NCBI GenBank assembly: GCA_964459445.1
Contig: CAYWMP010000069.1
Location: forward strand, 1-27,045
Source: CAYWMP01 sp964459445
GTDB taxonomy: Bacteria; Desulfobacterota; DSM-4660; Desulfatiglandales; HGW-15
DNA: 27,045 bases
Direction: 5' to 3'
A program made the position numbers and the translations under genes. A model generated the notes under the pieces. It was not told the DNA's origin. It worked only from the letters and a program-made list of their open reading frames with translations, and searched no databases. Below, piece by piece: positions 22,398-27,045 of this stretch (position 1 is the stretch's first letter; each line of letters starts with the position of its first letter).

Positions 22398-23901
22398 TCA
22401 GCGAATCGGCGATACCGGCGTCCCTCCCTTCCACGAATGGGTAAAGGCGATTACCCTGGACGGCCGTCCCTTCACTTATGAGCGGCATGAATACCTGATT
22501 GAGCCCTATCGGGACAATCATCCTCACCAGGTTGAAGAAAAAGCTGCTCAGATGGGCTTGACCTCTAAGGCAATGCTTAAAGTGGCTTATGGAGCCCGTT
22601 ATGGCGGTTACCGGGGTATTTTATACCTTTTCCCCAGTAAGAGCGATGTCACCGACTTTAGCAAGGGCCGGATAGATCCTCTCATTGATGAAAATCCAGA
22701 GACCATAGGTACATGGCTGCGAGATACTGATGCGGCCAACATTAAAAGGATTTGGAACTCTTTTCTTTATCTCCGGGGGATGAAGTCACGGGTGGGCTTG
22801 AAGTCCGTTCCCATCGATTTCATCGTATTTGATGAACTGGATGAAGCACCACAAAACTCTATCGACATGGCCATGGAGAGGATGGGTCATAGTGAACTTA
22901 AAGAAGTCTTGAAACTCTCGAATCCTACCCTTCCGGATTACGGGATTGATAAAGCCTTTCAGGAGACCGACCAAAGATACTGGCTCTTAAAGTGCGAGAA
23001 GTGCGGGGAGTATACCTGTCTTGAAGATACCTTCCCGGATTGCCTTTTGACCGTCAACGGCAGAGTGATAAGGGCCTGTCAGAAATGCAAAAGCGAACTC
23101 AATCCTTCTGTGGGCGAATGGGTAGCCAAGAATCCTAGGGTGACCGAAAAACGTGGGTACCATTACTCTCAGCTTTTCAGCCACTTTGTTGACCCTGGGG
23201 ATATCCTTCATCAGTTTCGTACAACCAATAATCTAACAGACTTTTACAATCTCAAGATTGGCATTGCCTATGTGGAGGCCGAGAATCGGCTTTCTGTTCA
23301 GGAGGTCCTTTCATTATGCGGCAGTGAAGGGATTGCCAGTGAAGATCCGGGCCCCTGTTCGATGGGAGTAGACCAAGGCAAAGACCTTCATGTTGTCATT
23401 GGGAAAAAGCATCCTCAGATGGCCGGCAGGATTGTCCATCTCGAGGTGTATAAAGATTGGGACGAACTGGACCGGCTCATGAAGAACTTTCGGGTATCTA
23501 GATGTGTCATGGATGCCCTGCCGGAGACCCGTAACGCCCGGGCCTTCGCTGAACGGCATAAGGGAAGGGTTTTTTTGAATTACTATAACGAGCACCAAAA
23601 AGGACACTATGCTTGGAATGAAAAAGAGCTGATTGTGTCCTGTAATCGGACTGAGAGCCTGGATGCTTCTCACAGGGAGGTCATGGATAAGAGTATCGTT
23701 CTGCCTAAAGAATGCGACATCACCAGGGAGTTTGCTAAACATCTCCATAATGTGGCCAAGAAACTTGAGGAGGACGAAGAGACCGGATCAAAGCGCTACG
23801 TCTACGTAAAACTTGGCCCGGATCACTTCCGACACGCTTTCAATTACGAGGCTATGGCCCGTCAAAGCCTTCCAAGATTGCTATTCCCACAATTTGCTTA
23901 G
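22315..23901 (+). CDS. terminase large subunit, GpA family
   Basis: A 528-residue packaging motor. The Walker A-like segment EKAAQMGLTSKAML (75-88) lacks the classic GKT but matches the form seen in lambda GpA. Walker B is IDFIVFDELDEA (168-178). A cysteine-rich zinc region follows, CEKCGEYTC and CQKCKSELN, typical of the GpA family. The nuclease half shows MGVDQGKDLHVVIG and CVMDALPETRNAR, the expected acidic residues. GpA-type terminases cut at cos sites, so cos packaging is likely. GTG at 22315 was chosen because GAGGAG lies seven bases before it; upstream starts at 22297 or 22300 lie before or on that site. It overlaps the small subunit gene by 83 bases. No portal gene follows. Confidence 0.88.
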   Translation: MRVQSARNGFAKDFSRGEILDFLLTSIDQRIGDTGVPPFHEWVKAITLDGRPFTYERHEYLIEPYRDNHPHQVEEKAAQMGLTSKAMLKVAYGARYGGYRGILYLFPSKSDVTDFSKGRIDPLIDENPETIGTWLRDTDAANIKRIWNSFLYLRGMKSRVGLKSVPIDFIVFDELDEAPQNSIDMAMERMGHSELKEVLKLSNPTLPDYGIDKAFQETDQRYWLLKCEKCGEYTCLEDTFPDCLLTVNGRVIRACQKCKSELNPSVGEWVAKNPRVTEKRGYHYSQLFSHFVDPGDILHQFRTTNNLTDFYNLKIGIAYVEAENRLSVQEVLSLCGSEGIASEDPGPCSMGVDQGKDLHVVIGKKHPQMAGRIVHLEVYKDWDELDRLMKNFRVSRCVMDALPETRNARAFAERHKGRVFLNYYNEHQKGHYAWNEKELIVSCNRTESLDASHREVMDKSIVLPKECDITREFAKHLHNVAKKLEEDEETGSKRYVYVKLGPDHFRHAFNYEAMARQSLPRLLFPQFA

Positions 23902-23911
23902 AGGAAAGGAA

Positions 23912-24595
23912 ATGTACCGTATAATCAGCTCACGAAAAGATGAAAGAACGGGGATCATTTACCACAGAATTGAAACAGAGCACGGGGAATTGGAATATCC
24001 CTATCGCAGTGTCCGGGCCGCTGTGTCATGGCCAACGGCATCATCACCTGCTTATTTTTGTATAGCCGGCTGCGAGGATCAAAAGAATAGTGCTCAAGAG
24101 TACCCCATCAAAATTCTTTACGAGATGGAATCGTTAGATCTTTTGGATTTTTTTAAATGCCTGCTTGCCGAAGCGAAGCGGTTTCACTGTGGAAAAATCA
24201 TTGCGGATCGGTCCGACCAATACCTACCGCACATAGAGGAATTCGATAGATTCTGCAAAAAGCGTGAAACCGCTGCGATCGCGGTTGTTGAACCGATTTA
24301 TGCAAACCATGAATACTTCGAATCTGGGCGGCATTTGATCGGAAGGTGGCTGAGAGAGAATTCTTTGAAGATTCCAAAAGAACTTGAGATCCTGCGGGCA
24401 CAATTTGGAATATTATATGATACTGATTTACTCGAAAAGGATGTTGCGGTGAAGTTCTACGCCGTTAATACTTTGCGATTACTACTCGACTATTACAATC
24501 AATCAAGCACAGACAATTCCATGACTGTAGCCGAACACAAACGCCTGAAGGCGAAATACAGCCGCTTCGGACACGGGAGAATGATGAACCAATAA
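23912..24595 (+). CDS. protein of unknown function downstream of terminase
   Basis: A 227-residue soluble protein starting 10 bases after the large terminase stop, with an AGGAAAGGAA ribosome binding site before the ATG at 23912. Visible features are a basic N-terminal part (IISSRKDERTGIIYHRIETE), a central alternating strand and helix region (ILYEMESLDLLDFFKCLLAE, then KIIADRSDQYLPHIEEFDRF) and a C-terminal helical region ending KRLKAKYSRFGHG. The strand-helix region with acidic residues could be a nuclease-like or RNase H-like fold, but I recognise no family. Its place in the terminase operon hints at a packaging role. It is the last plus-strand gene before a minus-strand block. Confidence 0.65.
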   Translation: MYRIISSRKDERTGIIYHRIETEHGELEYPYRSVRAAVSWPTASSPAYFCIAGCEDQKNSAQEYPIKILYEMESLDLLDFFKCLLAEAKRFHCGKIIADRSDQYLPHIEEFDRFCKKRETAAIAVVEPIYANHEYFESGRHLIGRWLRENSLKIPKELEILRAQFGILYDTDLLEKDVAVKFYAVNTLRLLLDYYNQSSTDNSMTVAEHKRLKAKYSRFGHGRMMNQ

Positions 24596-24651
24596 TGTAA
24601 GCGATTAGTGCATTTTTTACGAGAATCGAATTGAATGAGGAGTTGGAGAAT

Positions 24652-25137
24652 CTATCCGGGTGGAGCGAAATCCAATAATCTTTCTATGCGATCCAAGGCC
24701 AATTTTCTTTTTTGTTCTTCATATTTGGGGTTAACAACGGAAGATGTGACATGATCAGGTGCGTAATCAGAAAGACTCTCCGCATATTTGTTCTCTTGGC
24801 TGTAATATTCTTTCCATGCTTTATCGAAGCTAGGGAGTTTCCATTTGGGGACGTAGGGCCTGAAGGTCAGCATGGCTTTTTCATGTCCAATGATATGCCT
24901 TTTCAGTATATCACTGACCCTATCTCCATCTTGGGCGGTGATGTCGAAGGCCTTGCTTTCATCAAGGAGCCTTTGTGCCTCCACGAAGGCGGTGCGGAAC
25001 TTTTCAGCCGCTTCGTTGAATTCATTGATATTGTGAAGTTTGAGAGCAAACCTGTATGCGATCAAGGCCCCGAGCACGGCACCAATGATGGTAAAACTAC
25101 CTGCAATAACGGCTATTTCGTAAGGACTCGCCTCCAA
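24652..25137 (-). CDS. single-span membrane protein of unknown function
   Basis: A 161-residue protein with one N-terminal membrane span (about 7-30, IAVIAGSFTIIGAVLGALIAYRF has its glycine zipper there) and a long, charged cytoplasmic helical part. The C-terminus YEEQKRKLALDRIERLLDFA is a strong amphipathic helix. Proteins of this layout are common hypothetical genes near prophages. It is the last gene of the minus-strand block, convergent with the terminase block, 141 bases after the lipoprotein gene. Confidence 0.65.
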   Translation of the reverse strand: MEASPYEIAVIAGSFTIIGAVLGALIAYRFALKLHNINEFNEAAEKFRTAFVEAQRLLDESKAFDITAQDGDRVSDILKRHIIGHEKAMLTFRPYVPKWKLPSFDKAWKEYYSQENKYAESLSDYAPDHVTSSVVNPKYEEQKRKLALDRIERLLDFAPPG

Positions 25138-25278
25138 TTTTATTCCTATGCTTTACTTGGTGGTCTGATTGGCTTGGCAATAAGCTATATAATTCTGAAA
25201 ACCTTTTGTTATCTGTTGGTCAGGTCCGCAATGAGGAGCTGGCAAGGCCGGAGGAAAAGGCGGCTTGATTCGTTACCC

Positions 25279-25620
25279 TCAAAAAAGCAATCCTGATTTA
25301 TGCCTTATAAACCGCCATTTAACGAGAGTTGCATCAAGAGCATCGAAATAGAGAGTCAACTCATGGCCATTGAGTTTTGTTTTTTGGATCACAATGCTTT
25401 TTCCGGGAATGATAACCCCGATTTTTTCAACGTTCTTCCATGTAGCAACTATGAACTCGGCACCGGACGCAATATCGGCTGGGATGCCTAATTCACTGAG
25501 GGCATCATCGTAGGTCATCACCCCGATTCTGGGATCGTATCGCTCTTTCATTGTCTGGTGGGTGGGACCCGTAGCGCATCCAAGGATTAGAAATGCTATC
25601 AAGGCAAAGCATCGTTTCAT
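25279..25620 (-). CDS. small lipoprotein, BamE/SmpA-like fold possible
   Basis: A 113-residue lipoprotein with a signal sequence ending in the lipobox LILGC (modified Cys at 15). The mature part has the segment GVMTYDDALSELGIPADIAS, followed by VATWKN and a beta strand region, which resembles small BamE/SmpA-like domains (repeat start, LG.P, W). An AAGGAGG ribosome binding site lies nine bases before the ATG. It would sit in the outer or inner membrane leaflet. An island-borne lipoprotein could alter the envelope, for instance as a superinfection or phage-exclusion factor; that is inference only. Confidence 0.75.
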   Translation of the reverse strand: MKRCFALIAFLILGCATGPTHQTMKERYDPRIGVMTYDDALSELGIPADIASGAEFIVATWKNVEKIGVIIPGKSIVIQKTKLNGHELTLYFDALDATLVKWRFIRHKSGLLF

Positions 25621-25653
25621 CGGGACAACCTCCTTTCGGCTAATGAGGATCGT

Positions 25654-25995
25654 TTATGACTGAAACCCAATTCGGGTTGCATCAAGCGAATAATCCGAAA
25701 TCAAAAGAACAAGAGAGTAGGGAATCCTATATCGCCGGACTTCGGGCTGAATTGAAACATCTCCGTGACCTTGAGCGTCGGAATGGGGGCCTTCAGATTG
25801 AACAGCTCGTTCGTATTTGGGGCATTCAACGGATAGTAGAAGCGGATGAGATACGTCAACGTCGTAACATTGCAAATAATAGAGGACTGTTCCATCGTGC
25901 CGTTCTATTTTTTGGCAGATGCTGTCAAAGAGGGGTGCATATGGCGAATCGGGTAATAGATTCAAAATGAGGGTGTACTTAACTTTATCGTTCAT
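25654..25995 (-). CDS. hypothetical protein of the minus-strand block
   Basis: A 113-residue open frame with no recognised domain; the N-terminal half (YTLILNLLPDSPYAPLFDSI) looks protein-like and the rest is polar. The reason for preferring it over the overlapping plus-strand frame (25656-25970) is context. It fits a minus-strand run with 8 bases to the gene before and 33 to the gene after, and has an AGG-containing ribosome site near its ATG. The competing frame has a GAGG at suitable distance and cannot be excluded. Confidence 0.45.
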   Translation of the reverse strand: MNDKVKYTLILNLLPDSPYAPLFDSICQKIERHDGTVLYYLQCYDVDVSHPLLLSVECPKYERAVQSEGPHSDAQGHGDVSIQPEVRRYRIPYSLVLLISDYSLDATRIGFQS

Positions 25996-26003
25996 TAACC
26001 TGC

Positions 26004-26204
26004 CTATTTCTTAAATCTGTACTCATCCAGAGACACCCATTTTTTTGAGTATATGTCGAATCTATGGACTTCTCCAGTTATTGTGTTACCCCTTAGAAAG
26101 CCTCTTTCCATGAAGTAATATCTCGGATATACAAGATAAAATATGGTACCAACAATAACGATAATCAGGCTCCATTTGATCAAATCATATAGGCGCTCTT
26201 TCAT
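26004..26204 (-). CDS. small membrane protein, 66 aa
   Basis: From the ATG at 26204 this encodes MKERLYDLIKWSLIIVIVGT, a single membrane span (about 10-28), then YPRYYFMERGFLRGNTITGE and a C-terminal soluble tail VHRFDIYSKKWVSLDEYRFKK. A GGGGG stretch lies six bases upstream. An in-frame extension up to GTG 26324 or TTG 26328 is open, with AAGGGG before it, so a longer form of about 106 residues is possible; the short form fits the membrane-protein layout better. No family is recognised. Confidence 0.6.
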   Translation of the reverse strand: MKERLYDLIKWSLIIVIVGTIFYLVYPRYYFMERGFLRGNTITGEVHRFDIYSKKWVSLDEYRFKK

Positions 26205-26438
26205 ATCATCCCCCACTCTTCCAGGATGGCCTTTGATTTTCAGCTTTGTCTTCTGGCTCAGCCTTGGCCTTTTCAGTTTTAGTTCAGCAAATAATATATT
26301 TTCTTCTGTTTTGAAAGGATCCACCGGCAACCCCTTAAGAAATTAATCTTCGTCAGTCTCTTTCTTCTTACCCCTATCGGGTCAATGAATTGGTTTGATT
26401 TGGTTGGTTAGGTGGACGGTTGGTTATTTCGGGTTGGG

Positions 26439-26600
26439 CTACTTCTTTACCTTCTTTTCATGCCTCTTCAAGGCTTCTTCCACGAGACGCCTTATCGCTT
26501 CCGATCTGGTCGGAATACGATTTCCATACCTGAAATCCTCAATTCTCTCAAGAAGTTTTTCATCAATGGTTAAAAGGACTTGGGGCTTTCTCGTTGCCAT
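26439..26600 (-). CDS. ribbon-helix-helix DNA-binding protein
   Basis: A 53-residue protein with PQVLLTIDEKLLERIEDFRY, then TRSEAIRRLVEEALKRHEKK, the ribbon strand and two helices of CopG/Arc-type regulators that bind DNA as dimers. The start at ATG 26600 follows AGGG; a longer frame from 26636 has no such site. It heads the minus-strand block of small membrane genes and is divergent from the structured RNA and 44-residue gene. A palindrome in the divergent region is its likely operator, giving autoregulation. No toxin partner of a standard type is adjacent, so an antitoxin role is not supported. Confidence 0.8.
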   Translation of the reverse strand: MATRKPQVLLTIDEKLLERIEDFRYGNRIPTRSEAIRRLVEEALKRHEKKVKK

Positions 26601-26648
26601 GCACCCTATATAGTTTATCGGGGGTCGATTAATCAACTAAAAAATATA

Positions 26649-26697
26649 TTGACATAGGGTTGTATTTAAACATATAGTTATATAACTAATATTGCAA
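26649..26697 (+). promoter_or_regulatory. promoter with overlapping 14-bp palindromic operator
   Basis: On the plus strand TTGACA (26649-26654) is followed after 18 bases by TATAGT (26673-26678). A perfect palindrome TAGTTATATAACTA (26675-26688) overlaps that -10 element. On the minus strand TTGCAA (26692-26697) with CATATA (26671-26676) gives a weaker divergent promoter over the same palindrome. A ribbon-helix-helix dimer bound here would block both. The plus-strand transcript would begin near 26685 and carry a leader of about 190 bases. Confidence 0.5.
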
Positions 26698-26773
26698 ATA
26701 TCAGTTAAATTATTTAATTCATTTGTATTAGTTGAACCTCCAAACCATAGCCATGAAAAACGAAACCCAAAAT

Positions 26774-26848
26774 AGAGCGCTTGAGATACCCCATATCGTG
26801 AGGTGTGGGGCCGGTAGGCTATGCCGGGGAGAAAATCTCAAGCGCTCT
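26774..26848 (+). ncRNA. multibranched structured RNA element with a 14-bp closing stem
   Basis: AGAGCGCTTGAGAT (26774-26787) pairs perfectly with ATCTCAAGCGCTCT (26835-26848), enclosing 47 bases. Inside, CCCCA (26789-26793) pairs with TGGGG (26806-26810), and CCGG (26811-26814) with CCGG (26824-26827), leaving an unpaired GGAGAAA before the closing strand. The result is a three-way junction. TTTCTTTTC follows, so it may act as a terminator or attenuator. It lies between the promoter at 26649 and the 44-residue gene with its ribosome site 22 bases downstream. I checked it by eye against the conserved cores of hammerhead and c-di-GMP-I RNAs and found no match. Expression and function are unproven. 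Confidence 0.5.
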
Positions 26849-26873
26849 TTCTTTTCAGGAAAGGAGGGAGAGT

Positions 26874-27008
26874 ATGGAAACGAATGAACAGGAGATGCCC
26901 TATTGGGTGGCAGACACAAATGACAACCTTGAGTACGTTGAGGCAAGCATCGGATGTGCCATAAACATTTGCGAAGATGAGAATGTTTTTATGTCACCGG
27001 TACTGTAG
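26874..27008 (+). CDS. 44-aa acidic protein of unknown function
   Basis: A strong GGAGGGAG ribosome binding site precedes the ATG at 26874. The product METNEQEMPYWVADTNDNLE and its continuation YVEASIGCAINICEDENVF is small and acidic with two cysteines four residues apart, and has no membrane span. No family is recognised. A longer in-frame extension upstream to 26805 runs through the structured RNA and is unlikely. It would be expressed from the TTGACA promoter upstream, with the structured RNA in its leader. Confidence 0.6.
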   Translation: METNEQEMPYWVADTNDNLEYVEASIGCAINICEDENVFMSPVL

Positions 27009-27045
27009 AACTGTTGTAAAGTTGGCGATTTGAAAATGTTGTTTT

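Larger units (their letters stand above)
15909..27045. mobile_element. integrated phage-like or satellite-like element, right end outside the window
   Basis: The left boundary is the tRNA-Leu 3' fragment. The content to the right is phage-like: divergent repressor-type genes, primase-helicase, iteron cluster, excisionase-like HTH protein, virion-protein remnant, and small and large terminase subunits. No integrase, portal, capsid, tail or lysis gene is visible in these 11 kb. The plus-strand replication and packaging block is followed by minus-strand small genes of unknown role, where a complete phage would be expected to have a portal and head genes. A satellite-type island or a truncated prophage both fit. 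Confidence 0.7.

Noticed and set aside
24712..25296. 194-codon plus-strand open frame with a hydrophobic C-terminal part in the gap 25138-25278
   Set aside because: Most of it is antisense to the 161-residue membrane protein gene, and there is no ribosome site or good start near the hydrophobic part. The segment could be a gene remnant.
25656..25970. 104-codon plus-strand open frame overlapping the minus-strand gene at 25654-25995
   Set aside because: It has a GAGG at a fair distance, but it would be a lone plus-strand gene inside a closely spaced minus-strand run; the minus frame fits the spacing better. Not firmly excluded.
26439..26600. RHH protein considered as the antitoxin of a toxin-antitoxin pair
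   Set aside because: No neighbouring gene shows a recognisable RelE, MazF, PIN or similar toxin domain.
26774..26848. Structured RNA considered as a hammerhead ribozyme or c-di-GMP-I riboswitch
   Set aside because: The CUGAUGA core and the conserved c-di-GMP-I junction sequence are absent.

Overview
The window reads as a Gram-negative chromosome of roughly balanced base composition. A TonB-dependent outer-membrane receptor, an Hpt-bearing hybrid histidine kinase, a YfiR-like periplasmic protein, an HD-GYP response regulator and a BamE-like lipoprotein all point to a diderm. The mix would suit an environmental proteobacterium or Desulfobacterota-type organism, but nothing here fixes the taxonomy.

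Left part, bases 1 to about 15900, is host chromosome. It opens with a decayed remnant of a GalU-type nucleotidyltransferase. Next comes a sensory module: a hybrid histidine kinase and a YfiR/DUF4154 protein on the minus strand, divergent from a TonB-dependent receptor. Then a minus-strand block, bases 13755 to 6124, encodes a small membrane protein, a GalU-type nucleotidyltransferase, a secreted thioredoxin-fold protein without a CXXC motif, and three genes of special interest. These three are two full-length paralogues of the MpaB/latex-clearing-protein oxygenase family (DUF2236) on either side of a seven-helix protein resembling the PaxB class of membrane terpene cyclases. A 214-base MITE-like palindromic element sits just after the GalU stop codon. 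A REC-REC-HD-GYP protein (c-di-GMP phosphodiesterase type) closes the host segment.

A tRNA-Leu(CAA) 3' fragment at 15909-15967 (minus strand) marks the junction with an integrated element that fills the rest of the window and runs off its right edge. The fragment keeps its CCA end and terminator but has lost the 5' half. The element carries a DUF3800 cargo gene, a divergent regulator pair around a symmetric operator, a primase-helicase, an iteron cluster that looks like a replication origin, a zinc-ribbon protein, an excisionase-like HTH protein, a shrunken frameshifted virion protein ending in an S74-type chaperone domain, and small and GpA-type large terminase subunits. A minus-strand string of small membrane, lipoprotein and ribbon-helix-helix genes follows. 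No portal, capsid, tail or integrase gene is visible, so the element is either a phage satellite-like island (own replication, own terminase, borrowed capsids) or a prophage cut by the window edge or by decay.

The best candidates for undescribed biology are the duplicated-oxygenase plus terpene-cyclase-like cluster, the iteron origin beside the primase, and a 75-nt multibranched RNA fold with a 14-bp closing stem in the leader of a 44-residue gene near the right edge.
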